Below, in pieces: positions 45,151-53,562 of a stretch of 64,000 nucleotides of DNA (position 1 is the first letter of the stretch; the number at the start of each line of letters is the position of its first letter). The notes beneath the pieces were generated by a model. It did not search any database and was not told the origin of the DNA. It worked only from the letters and a program-made list of their open reading frames with translations. Both the position numbers and the translations under genes were made by a program. This DNA is from SCTD01 sp963784675 (GTDB taxonomy: Bacteria; Actinomycetota; Actinomycetes; Mycobacteriales; SCTD01). The DNA lies in the NCBI GenBank assembly GCA_963784675.1, contig CAWASE010000019.1, positions 930,001-994,000 on the forward strand, read 5' to 3'.

Positions 45151-46287
45151 TCACCCGGCGTCGCCCAGGTCCAGCGGCAGGACGTCCAGCGGCAGGACGT
45201 CAAGCGGCAGCAGGTCCAGGGCGGCGTGCGCCTGCAGCACCGGGTGCGGCGGGGTCAGGCCCAGGTGCCGCCAGGCCGCGGGCGTCGCTACGCGGCCGCG
45301 GGGGGTGCGGGTGATGAGCCCGGAACGCACCAGGAACGGCTCGGCGACCTCCTCGACCGTCTCCGGCTCCTCGCTGACGGCGACGGCCAGCGTCGACAGG
45401 CCCACCGGACCGCCGCCGAACCGGCGCACGAGGGCGGTGAGCACCGCGGTGTCCAGGCGGTCCAGGCCGAGCTCGTCGACGTCGTAGACGACCAGCGCAG
45501 CCTGGGCGACCTCGCGGGTCACGGTGCCGTCGCCGCGGACCTCGGCGTAGTCACGGACCCGGCGCAGCAGCCGGTTCGCGATGCGGGGGGTGCCGCGCGA
45601 GCGGCCGGCGATCTCGGCGGCGCCGTCGGGGCGCAGGTCGACGCCCAGCAGCCCGGCGCTGCGCACCAGGACCTGCTGCAGCTCGGCGGGGCTGTAGGGC
45701 TCCATGTGTGCGGTGAAGCCGAAACGGTCGCGCAGCGGGCCGGTCAGCAGCCCCGAGCGGGTCGTGGCGCCGACGAGGGTGAAGGGGGCGACCTCCAGCG
45801 GGATGGCGGTGGAGCCGGGGCCCTTGCCCACCACGACGTCGACCCGGAAGTCCTCCATCGCGACGTACAGCAGCTCTTCGGCGGGCCGGGCGATGCGGTG
45901 GATCTCGTCGATGAACAGCACCTCGCCCTCGGTGAGGCTGCTCACGAGGGAGGCGAGGTCGCCCGCGCGCTCCAGCGCCGGCCCCGACGTGACGCGCAGG
46001 CCGGTGCCCAGCTCGGCGGCGATGATCATCGCGAGCGACGTCTTGCCCAGCCCGGGAGCCCCGGACAGCAGCACGTGGTCCGGCGGTCGACCCCGGCGGC
46101 GGGCGCTCTCCAGCACCAGCGAGATCTGCTCGCGCACGCGCTCCTGACCGACGAACTCGGCCAGCCGCTTCGGGCGCAGGGCCGCCTCGACCTGCTGCTC
46201 CGGGTCGTCGGCCACCTCGCGGACCAGGCTCTGCCGCTGCGCGAGCTCGGCAGCCTCCTGCGCGGCGAGCGCGTCGTCGTGGTTCAC
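45151..46287 (-). CDS. ruvB: Holliday junction branch migration helicase RuvB
   Basis: AAA+ motor, 378 residues. Walker A GAPGLGKTS, Walker B LFIDEIHRI, arginine-finger region GLLTGPLRDRFG, C-terminal winged helix (RSGLITRTPRGRVATPAAWRHLG). An unusual tail follows, with LPLDV repeated by a 15-base DNA repeat. GTG start at 46287 (MNHDDAL) with AAGGGG upstream. Confidence 0.96.
   Translation of the reverse strand: MNHDDALAAQEAAELAQRQSLVREVADDPEQQVEAALRPKRLAEFVGQERVREQISLVLESARRRGRPPDHVLLSGAPGLGKTSLAMIIAAELGTGLRVTSGPALERAGDLASLVSSLTEGEVLFIDEIHRIARPAEELLYVAMEDFRVDVVVGKGPGSTAIPLEVAPFTLVGATTRSGLLTGPLRDRFGFTAHMEPYSPAELQQVLVRSAGLLGVDLRPDGAAEIAGRSRGTPRIANRLLRRVRDYAEVRGDGTVTREVAQAALVVYDVDELGLDRLDTAVLTALVRRFGGGPVGLSTLAVAVSEEPETVEEVAEPFLVRSGLITRTPRGRVATPAAWRHLGLTPPHPVLQAHAALDLLPLDVLPLDVLPLDLGDAG
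45169..45225. repeat. 15-base tandem repeat in the ruvB 3' end
   Basis: GTCCAGCGGCAGGAC repeated at 45169, 45184 and (two to three changes) 45199, with a partial fourth unit. It encodes LPLDV repeats at the RuvB C-terminus. Confidence 0.85.
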
Positions 46288-46324
46288 CCCTGGCCCCTTC
46301 CTCGGACCGGACCGGTCGCGCAGC

Positions 46325-46924
46325 TCACCGCGACCGGCCCAGCACAGCGAGCGCTTCGCGCAGCAGCGTCGGGATGTCGGCCTCGACGGCGTCCGGGTGC
46401 GCACCGGCGAGCGCCACCACGACCTCGTCAGCCTGCGGTCCGGTCCACCCGAGCCCGACGAGCGCCGAGGTCAGCGTGTCGCGCCAGCCCCCGGCGGCCA
46501 CCACGCCGACGCCCGCGCCCGGCAGCAGCTGGGCCTTGTCCTTGAGCTCCAGCACGAGCCGCTGGGCACCCTTGCGTCCGATGCCGGGCACCAGGCACAG
46601 CGCGACGAGGTCCTCGCTGGCCAGCGCACGGCGCACGGCGTCGGGCGGATGGACCGTCAGCACCGCCTGCGCGAGCCGCGGGCCGACGCCCGAGGCCGTC
46701 TGGAGCAGCTCGAACAGGGCGCGCTCGTCGTCGTCGGCGAAGCCGTACAGGGTCAGGCTGTCCTCGCGCACGACCAGGCTCGTGTGCAGCAGCGCCGCCT
46801 CTCCGACGCGCACCCGAGCGCGGGTGCCGGCCGTGGTGTGGACCGCCAGCCCGATCCCGCCGACCCGCACCACCACGCCGTCGGCCGTCAGGGCAGCGAC
46901 GACCCCCTCGACGCTGGCGATCAT
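46325..46924 (-). CDS. ruvA: Holliday junction DNA-binding protein RuvA
   Basis: 199 residues. OB domain (MIASVEGVVAALTADGVVVRVGGIG), two HhH motifs (ASGVGPRLAQAVL, VPGIGRKGAQRLVLEL) and C-terminal RuvB-binding domain III (SALVGLGWTGPQADEVVVAL). ATG overlaps the ruvC stop (ATGA). Confidence 0.96.
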   Translation of the reverse strand: MIASVEGVVAALTADGVVVRVGGIGLAVHTTAGTRARVRVGEAALLHTSLVVREDSLTLYGFADDDERALFELLQTASGVGPRLAQAVLTVHPPDAVRRALASEDLVALCLVPGIGRKGAQRLVLELKDKAQLLPGAGVGVVAAGGWRDTLTSALVGLGWTGPQADEVVVALAGAHPDAVEADIPTLLREALAVLGRSR

Positions 46925-47455
46925 CGGCCGGCTCCTGCGCGCACGGAAGCCACCGCGGCCGCCGCGGCCGCCTCGCGGGCCAGCGCCGGCGCCCGCCACA
47001 GGTGACAGATGGCCAGCGCCAGGGCGTCGGCGGCGTCGGCCGGCCGCGGCGGGGCGTCCAGCCGGAGCAGGCGGGCCACCATCGCGCCGACCTGCGCCTT
47101 GTCCGCCCGGCCGGAACCGGTGACCGCCGCCTTGACCTCCGACGGGGTGTGCAGCGCCACCGGCAGCCCCCGCCGGGCGGCGCACACCAGAGCGACGGCA
47201 CCTGCCTGCGCCGTGCCCATGACGGTGCGCACGTTCGCCTGCGAGAACACCCGCTCGACGGCGACGGCGTCGGGCCGGTGCAGGTCGAGCCACTGCTCGA
47301 ACGCCTGCTCCAGCGCGACCAGGCGCAGCCCGAGGTCGTCGCCGGCGGGGGTCGTGACGACCCCGACAGCGACCAGGCTGGCGCCGCCCCGGAGCGCCGT
47401 CGACGACGCCGAGCCCGCACCGGGTCAAGCCCGGGTCGACGCCGAGCACCCGCAT
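46921..47455 (-). CDS. ruvC: Holliday junction resolvase RuvC, frameshifted in this sequence
   Basis: Corrected length 177 residues. N-terminal MRVLGVDPGLTRCGLGVVDGAPGRR carries the first catalytic Asp; one extra base near 47380-47384 then shifts the frame, and the protein resumes SLVAVGVVTTPAGDDLGLRLVALEQAF...VERVFSQANVRTVMGTAQA and DAADALALAICHLW (remaining acids). Everything except the indel looks functional. Sequencing error or a recent mutation. Confidence 0.88.
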
Positions 47456-47613
47456 CACGCCACCCTCCTGGACCGCCACCCGCGGGCGGTCCGAACACCT
47501 GTTCCCAGCACCGTAGGCGTCCGCTGCGACAGGGCGCCGCAGGCGCGCCCGCAGACCCGTCGGGGAGTACGCCGGCACCGAGGTGCGCAAGACTCAGCGC
47601 GAGGAGGCACCGC

Positions 47614-48335
47614 ATGGTGACGACCCGCGAGGCCCGGCACCGCGATGTCGTGGTGGTCGTGGCGAGCGCGGGCGGCGTCGAGGCCCTCGTCCGCCTGGTG
47701 CACGACCTGCCCGCGGACCTGCCCGCCTGCGTCTGCGTGGCGCTGCACCTCGGCGAGGACTCCCCCGGGCTGCTGCCGGACATCCTGGCCAGGACGCGCG
47801 AACCACCGTGCGCGCCGCCGAACACGACGACGTCCTGTCGGCGGGCGTCCACGTCGCCGCGCCCGGTCAGCACCTGGTGGTGCTGACGGACCGCCTCGTG
47901 CTCGGTCGCGGACCGGTCGCCGGGGCGCACCATCCCTCGCTGGACCTGCTGCTGCTGTCGGCCGCGGTCGCGCACGGGCCGAGGGTGGTGGGCGTCGTGC
48001 TCACCGGCATGCTCACCGACGGCGCGGCGGGCCTGGCTGCCGTGGCGCGCCACGGCGGGGTCGCCGTCGTCCAGGACCCGCACAGCGCCGAGTACCCGTC
48101 CATGCCGGCCGCCGCGCTGGCCGCCGTGCCCGGCGCGCGCACGCTCCCCCTGGGCTCGCTCGCTGCCGAGATCGTCCGGCTGGTGTCCGGACCGCCCGGT
48201 CCGGCCGGACCCGACGCTGCCGCGTGGGCGGCCGACAGCGACACCGTCCGCGCGGCGCTGGAGCCCGGCAACGGGTGGGCGACCGCTGCTCCCTCCGCTC
48301 GCGCAGACCCCCTCCGTAGGATCACCGCACCGTGA
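47614..48335 (+). CDS. cheB: CheB-type methylesterase domain protein, frameshifted in this sequence
   Basis: Stand-alone CheB catalytic domain without a receiver. Ser in VVASAGGVEAL, His in VALHLGEDSPG, Asp in GVVLTGMLTDGAAG form the expected triad. A missing base near 47800 (in ARTRE) breaks the frame; the protein resumes TTVRAAEHDDVLSAG. GAGGAGG 6 bases before the ATG. Corrected length about 240. Pairs with the adjacent cheR to modify methyl-accepting proteins or another target; no such receptor is in the window. Confidence 0.83.
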
Positions 48336-48384
48336 CCCGCCAGCAGCCCCAGCCCAGCAGGAGACCCAGCCCACCAGGAGACCG

Positions 48385-50223
48385 GTGACCACGGACGCCA
48401 CCGACCCGCCGGACCCGGACTTCGACGAGCTGCTCGCCTTTTTGCGCGAGCACCGCGGGGTCGACTTCGCCGGCTACAAGCCGACCAGCCTGCGCCGACT
48501 GGTCACCCGCCGCATGCGCGACGCCGGCTCACCGGACCTGCGGCACTACCTGGACCGGCTGCAGGTCGACCCGCCGGAGATCACGCGGCTGTTCGACGGA
48601 CTCCTGATCAACGTCACGTCGTTCTTCCGCGATCCCGGCACCTGGGAGCAGCTGCGGACCCACCTCGTCCCGGAGCTGCTCGCGGCCTTGCCGGACGACG
48701 CGCCGCTGCGGCTGTGGAGCGCCGCCTGCGCCACCGGCGAGGAGGCCTACAGCCTGGCCATGCTGATGCACGAGCTGCTCGGCGACGACGCCTACCGCGA
48801 GCGGGTCAAGATCTATGCCACCGACGTCGACGAGCCGGCGCTGGCCGTCGCGCGCACCGGGCGCTACGCCGAGGCGGCGCTGGAGGCGCTGACCCCGGAG
48901 CAGCGGGAGACCTACTTCCCGCAGCAGACCTTCCGGGCCGATCTGCGCCAGAACATCATCTTCGGCCGGCACGACCTGCTGGCCGACGCGCCCATCTCGC
49001 GCGTGTGCCTGCTGGCCTGCCGCAACGCCTTGATGTACTTCACGGCCGAGACCCAGGGGCGCGTGCTGGAGCGCTTCGCCTTCGCGCTGGACGGCCGGGG
49101 CCTGCTGCTGCTGGGGCGTGCGGAGATGCTGCTGACCTACAGCGACGTCTTCTTCCCCGTCGACCTGCCGCGGCGGGTGTTCCGGACCTCGCGGCCCGGG
49201 AACCGGATGCGGCTGAGCCCGGCGCCCCCACCGCACCGGCCGGAGGCCGAGGTGGTCGCCCGGCTCGGCACCGCGGCGTTCCTGGAGGGCCCGCAGCCGC
49301 AGCTCGTGCTCGCCGACGACACCAGCCTGCAGCTGGTGAACGACGAGGCGGTGCGTCGGCTCGGAGTGAGCCGGCAGGACCTCGGACGGCCCTTCGCCGA
49401 GCTCGAGCTGTCGCGCCGCCCCGTCGACCTGCTCGCCGTCGTCAGCGAGGTGCTGCACGGCGGCCGCCCCCAGCTGCTGCAGGACGTCAGCTGGTCGGTG
49501 CAGGGCGGCAGCGAGCACTGGTGGACCGTCCAGGTGGCGGCGCTCGGGGGTGAAGGCGGCGCGCTGGGCGTGCAGCTCAACTTCCTGGACGTCACGCGCG
49601 CCCACGCGTTGTCCGCCGAGCTGCAGACCACGCACACGGCTCTGCAGGGCGCCCACGAGCAGCTGCAGAGCTCCAGTGAAGAGCTGGCGACCATGAACGA
49701 GGAGCTCCAGTCGGCCATCGAGGAGCTCGAGACGACGAACGAGGAGCTGCAGAGCACCAACGAAGAGCTCGAGACGATGAACGAAGAGCTGCAGAGCACC
49801 AACGAAGAGCTGCAGACGGTCAACGACGAGCTGCGCGAGCGCACGCTGCAGATCAGCGAGGTCAACGGCCTGCTCGAGGGCATCCTGTCCGGGCTGCGCT
49901 CGGCGGTGACGGTGGTGGACGTCAACCGGGTCGTGCTGGCCTGGAACGCCCGCTCGGAGCTGTTGTTCGGGCTGCGCTCCTACGAGGCCGAGGGGGTCCC
50001 GCTGGGTTCGTTGGAAGGCAGCCTGCCTCTCGCGGCGCTCTCGGCCTGCGCCGACCGGGTGCTGGCCAGCGGCGAGCCCACTGCGCCCCTGGAGATCCGC
50101 ACCGCCGCCCGGCTCGGCGGCGAGCTCGTCGTCCTGCTCTCGGGCACCCCGCTGCGCGACGGCACCGGCCGGCTACGTGGTGCTGTGCTCACGATGGACG
50201 AGTTCGACGCGGCAGGCAGCTGA
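48385..50223 (+). CDS. CheR methyltransferase fused to PAS domains and a coiled coil
   Basis: 612 residues. CheR N-terminal domain (1-75), SAM methyltransferase domain (about 75-275; LWSAACATGEEAYSLAML, IYATDVDEPALA, DAPISRVCLLACRNALMYF), a PAS-like domain (about 295-410), a near-perfect heptad coiled coil (about 425-485, NEELQST/NEELETM repeats), and a second PAS (about 490-605). This is the CheB/CheR-PAS architecture usually joined to a histidine kinase; here there is no kinase domain. GTG start with AGGAG 5 bases upstream; a short direct repeat (CAGGAGACC) duplicates the ribosome site. Confidence 0.9.
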   Translation: MTTDATDPPDPDFDELLAFLREHRGVDFAGYKPTSLRRLVTRRMRDAGSPDLRHYLDRLQVDPPEITRLFDGLLINVTSFFRDPGTWEQLRTHLVPELLAALPDDAPLRLWSAACATGEEAYSLAMLMHELLGDDAYRERVKIYATDVDEPALAVARTGRYAEAALEALTPEQRETYFPQQTFRADLRQNIIFGRHDLLADAPISRVCLLACRNALMYFTAETQGRVLERFAFALDGRGLLLLGRAEMLLTYSDVFFPVDLPRRVFRTSRPGNRMRLSPAPPPHRPEAEVVARLGTAAFLEGPQPQLVLADDTSLQLVNDEAVRRLGVSRQDLGRPFAELELSRRPVDLLAVVSEVLHGGRPQLLQDVSWSVQGGSEHWWTVQVAALGGEGGALGVQLNFLDVTRAHALSAELQTTHTALQGAHEQLQSSSEELATMNEELQSAIEELETTNEELQSTNEELETMNEELQSTNEELQTVNDELRERTLQISEVNGLLEGILSGLRSAVTVVDVNRVVLAWNARSELLFGLRSYEAEGVPLGSLEGSLPLAALSACADRVLASGEPTAPLEIRTAARLGGELVVLLSGTPLRDGTGRLRGAVLTMDEFDAAGS

Positions 50224-50248
50224 CGCGCTGCCGGCTGCCGGACCGGTG

Positions 50249-50902
50249 TCAGCCCGCCTGGACGCTCTGCAGGCAGTCGACGAGGTCGTCGGCGATCTGT
50301 GCCGCCGGGATACGGCGGGCGAAGACCAGCCGGGCGCCGGCGTGCCTTGCCGCCTCGGTCTCGACGGTGTCCTGCACGTGGACGCCGACCAGGGTCCACG
50401 GGGAGTAGCGACGCGCACGACGAACGACCTCGAGCCCGGACAGCGTCGGCAACCGGTCCTCGACGAGCACCAGGTCGGGCTGCTCGGCGATGATGGTTCC
50501 GGCGGCGTCCGCGCCGTCCTCGAAAGAGCCGACGACCTCGATGCCGCGCTGCTCCAGCCGCTGGGCCACGCCGTCGCGCAGCCACGTGTTGCGATGGGCC
50601 AGCACGGCCCGCGTCGCGCTGGTCGACCTCATGACGTCGCCCGACCGGGCCAGGTGCTCCGCCGCGCGCGCCAGCAGCGCGGCCTGCTCGCGACGTCGCG
50701 CGTCCATGCGCCGCGTCAGGTCCAGCCGCATCTCGCGCGTCAGCGAGACGCTCTCACCGACCAGCTCGGCGGACGCCTCGGCGTTCCACGCCTCGATGGC
50801 CCGCAGCTGCTCGATGCTCACCGCCAGGCTGCTGCGACGTGGCGGCGGCGCGGACCCCGCCGGGAGTGCCGGACTGACACCCACGCCGCTCTCGGTCTTC
50901 AC
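50249..50902 (-). CDS. Receiver-like response regulator, convergent with cheR
   Basis: 217 residues. N-terminal helical region (about 25-90, LTREMRLDLTRRMDARRREQAAL), C-terminal receiver-fold domain (about 95-217): AVLAHRNTWLRDGVAQRLEQRG, phospho-acceptor candidate Asp in LVLVEDRLP, THR-equivalent VGVHVQD. The conserved first acidic pair is missing (LAHRN) and the Lys near the end is replaced (VFARR), so phosphorylation is doubtful. GTG start. No output domain. Confidence 0.7.
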   Translation of the reverse strand: MKTESGVGVSPALPAGSAPPPRRSSLAVSIEQLRAIEAWNAEASAELVGESVSLTREMRLDLTRRMDARRREQAALLARAAEHLARSGDVMRSTSATRAVLAHRNTWLRDGVAQRLEQRGIEVVGSFEDGADAAGTIIAEQPDLVLVEDRLPTLSGLEVVRRARRYSPWTLVGVHVQDTVETEAARHAGARLVFARRIPAAQIADDLVDCLQSVQAG

Positions 50903-51030
50903 CCTGTCAGCCCCGCCTCCGCGTCCGACTCACCGCCGCACGTGCAACGGCACGCTGACTGCCGGCCGTTCACGACGTGACCGGCAGCGGTGCCGGCGTG
51001 ATGGTGTCACCGCTGCCCATGATCGGCAAC

Positions 51031-51780
51031 TCAGACCTGCGCCAGGACCTCGTCGCTGACGTCGAAGTTGGCGTACACGTTCTGGACGTCGTCCAGATCC
51101 TCCAGCGCATCCACCAGCCGCAGCACACGCAGCGCGACGTCGTCCTCCAGCGGGACCTGCAACGTCGGCAGCCAGGCTATGTCGGCGGACTCGACCTCCA
51201 GCCCGGCGTCGGTGCAGGCCAGCCGCACCGCGTGCGTGTCGGTGGCCTCGGCGACCACCTCGAAGGCCTCGTCGAGATCGTTGACCTCCTCGGCGCCGGC
51301 GTCGAGCACGGCCAGCAGGACGTCGTCCTCGGTGAGACCGTCGGTCTTGGTGACCAGCACGAGCCCCTTGCGCCCGAACAGGTAGGAGACCGAGCCGGGG
51401 TCGGCCGGGGTGCCGCCGTTGCGGGTGATGGCCGTCCGCACCTCGGCGTTGGCCCGGTTGCGGTTGTCGGTGAGGCACTCGACGAGCACGGCCACGCCGC
51501 CGGGCGCGTAGGCCTCGTACATGATCTCTTCGTACGCGGCGGCGTCGCCGAGCTCACCGCTGCCCCGCTTGACCGCGCGGTCGATGTTGTCGGCCGGCAC
51601 CGACTGGCTCTTGGCCTTGGCGATGGCGTCGGCCAGCGTGGGGTTGCCGGAGATGTCGCCACCGCCGGTGCGGGCCGCGACCTCGATCGTCTTGATGAGC
51701 TTGGCGAAGAGCTTGCCTCGCTTGGCGTCGATCGCCGCCTTCTTGTGCTTGGTCGTCGCCCACTTGGAATGGCCGCTCAT
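51031..51780 (-). CDS. yebC: YebC/TACO1-family protein
   Basis: 249 residues. MSGHSKWATTKHKKAAIDAKRGKLF, NPTLADAIAKAKSQSVPADNIDRA, YEAYAPGGVAVLVE are invariant family blocks. Long annotated as a transcription regulator; recent work supports ribosome-associated relief of proline stalling, parallel to EF-P. Standard neighbour of pdxT and ruvC, but separated here from ruvC by the cheB-cheR island. Confidence 0.95.
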   Translation of the reverse strand: MSGHSKWATTKHKKAAIDAKRGKLFAKLIKTIEVAARTGGGDISGNPTLADAIAKAKSQSVPADNIDRAVKRGSGELGDAAAYEEIMYEAYAPGGVAVLVECLTDNRNRANAEVRTAITRNGGTPADPGSVSYLFGRKGLVLVTKTDGLTEDDVLLAVLDAGAEEVNDLDEAFEVVAEATDTHAVRLACTDAGLEVESADIAWLPTLQVPLEDDVALRVLRLVDALEDLDDVQNVYANFDVSDEVLAQV

Positions 51781-51838
51781 GCGCGCGCCTCCTTCACCTG
51801 TGGCACCGCTGCCACCGCTGGCCGGTGACGTGGTCCCG

Positions 51839-52453
51839 TCACCCCTGGGCGGCAGCGACCATGGTCACGAACAGCGTGTGCACCCGGTGGTCGCCGGTGA
51901 GCTCGGGATGGAACGAGGTGGCCAGGACCGGTCCCTGACGCACGGCCACGACCCTACCCGCGGCCTGTCCAGCCGCCCCCGGCCCGTCCGGGACGCGGGC
52001 CAGCACCTGCGCGGCGCCGCAGCTCTCGACCCACGGCGCCCTGATGAACACCGCGTGCACGGTGCCCACGCCGGCGAACGCCAGGTCGGTCTCGAAGGAG
52101 TCGACCTGACGGCCGAAGGCGTTGCGCCGCACGACGACGTCGAGCCCACCGATCCCCTGCTGGTCGGGCCGGCCGTCGAGCACCTCCCGCGCCAGCAGGA
52201 TCATGCCGGCGCACGAGCCGTAGACCGGCAGGCCCGCGGCGACGGCGTCCCGCAGCGGCGCGAGGAGCTCGAAGACGGTGAGCAGCCGGCTCATCGTCGT
52301 CGACTCGCCGCCGGGCAGCACCAGGCCGTGCAGGCCGGCCAGCTGCTCCGGACGGCGGACCTGCACCGTGTCGGCACCCGCTGCCGTCAGCGCACGCTCG
52401 TGCTCGCGCACGTCCCCCTGCAGGGCCAGCACCCCGATGCGGGGGCCACTCAT
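51839..52453 (-). CDS. pdxT: Pyridoxal 5'-phosphate synthase glutaminase subunit
   Basis: 204 residues. GVLALQGDVREH, LPGGESTTM oxyanion region, catalytic Cys in GSCAGMILLA, His/Glu in SFHPELT. Supplies ammonia to PdxS. ATG start. Confidence 0.96.
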   Translation of the reverse strand: MSGPRIGVLALQGDVREHERALTAAGADTVQVRRPEQLAGLHGLVLPGGESTTMSRLLTVFELLAPLRDAVAAGLPVYGSCAGMILLAREVLDGRPDQQGIGGLDVVVRRNAFGRQVDSFETDLAFAGVGTVHAVFIRAPWVESCGAAQVLARVPDGPGAAGQAAGRVVAVRQGPVLATSFHPELTGDHRVHTLFVTMVAAAQG

Positions 52454-52546
52454 GCCGGTGATCTTCCGCAGGTGGTCACCGACCCGCCGAGGGGGCCGAC
52501 CAGCTGCGAAAGATCGTCGTCGCGCTGGACGCAGGGGTGCGCGCGG

Positions 52547-53470
52547 CTACCAACCGCGCGAGGCGAGCAGCTCGCCGGCGCCCAGGCTGTCGACGGCGAT
52601 GCCGACCATGGCCTCGCCGAGGCCGCGGCTGACCTTGGCGATGCGCTCGGCGTCCTGGAAGTAGGCGGTGGCCTCGACGCAGGCGCGTGCGCGCTGCGCG
52701 GGGTCGCCGCTCTTGAAGATGCCGGAGCCGATGAAGACGCCGTCGGTGCCGAGCTGCATCATCATCGCCGCGTCGGCCGGGGTCGCCACGCCGCCGGCGG
52801 TGAACATCACCACGGGCAGGCGGCCGAGCCGGGCCGTCTCGCGGACCAGGTCGACCGGGGCGCGCATCAGCTTCGCCGCCTCGAACAGCTCGGTCTCGTC
52901 CAGGACCGACAGTCGCTTGATCTCGCCGAGGATGGTCCGCAGGTGGGTCGTGGCCTGACTGACGTCGCCGGTGCCGGCCTCGCCCTTGGTGCGGATCATG
53001 GCCGCACCCTCGCTGATGCGCCGCAGGGCCTCGCCCAGGTTCGTCGCGCCGCACACGAAGGGCACGGTGAAGGTGCGCTTGTCGATGTGGTGGGCGTAGT
53101 CGGCCGGGGTCAGCACCTCGGACTCGTCGATGTAGTCGACGCCGATCGCCTGCAGGACCTGGGCCTCGACGAAGTGGCCGATCCGGGCCTTGGCCATGAC
53201 CGGGATGGACACCGCGGCCTGGATGCCGTCGATCATGTCGGGGTCGCTCATGCGGGCGACGCCCCCGTCGCGCCGGATGTCGGCCGGCACGCGCTCCAGG
53301 GCCATCACGGCCACGGCCCCGGCGTCCTCGGCGATCCGCGCCTGGTCGGCGTCGACGACGTCCATGATGACGCCGCCCTTGAGCATCTCCGCCATGCCGC
53401 GCTTGACGCGGTCGGTGCCCAGGACGGGTTCCGTACCCGGAGCAGGGTCGGTGGACGGGGCGGTGGTCAT
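52547..53470 (-). CDS. pdxS: Pyridoxal 5'-phosphate synthase subunit PdxS
   Basis: TIM-barrel synthase, 307 residues. VKRGMAEMLKGGVIMDVV, catalytic Lys in VMAKARIGHF, IRTKGEAGTGD, GVATPADAAMMMQLGTDGVFIGSGIF. ATG at 53470; GAAGG upstream. Makes PLP from ribose 5-phosphate, glyceraldehyde 3-phosphate and ammonia. Confidence 0.97.
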   Translation of the reverse strand: MTTAPSTDPAPGTEPVLGTDRVKRGMAEMLKGGVIMDVVDADQARIAEDAGAVAVMALERVPADIRRDGGVARMSDPDMIDGIQAAVSIPVMAKARIGHFVEAQVLQAIGVDYIDESEVLTPADYAHHIDKRTFTVPFVCGATNLGEALRRISEGAAMIRTKGEAGTGDVSQATTHLRTILGEIKRLSVLDETELFEAAKLMRAPVDLVRETARLGRLPVVMFTAGGVATPADAAMMMQLGTDGVFIGSGIFKSGDPAQRARACVEATAYFQDAERIAKVSRGLGEAMVGIAVDSLGAGELLASRGW

Positions 53471-53562
53471 GGAGCGGCCTTCTTCCTCAGGTGCACGGAC
53501 GCGGTGCGGCGGCCCGTGCCGGTGGCGCTGGAACACCTCCAGAGTAGTCCTGCCCCGGCTGG

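Noticed and set aside
49660..49840. Regular repeat pattern that might look like a repeat array
   Set aside because: It is the coding sequence of the CheR heptad coiled coil (NEELQST units), in frame, with no unique spacers; not a CRISPR.
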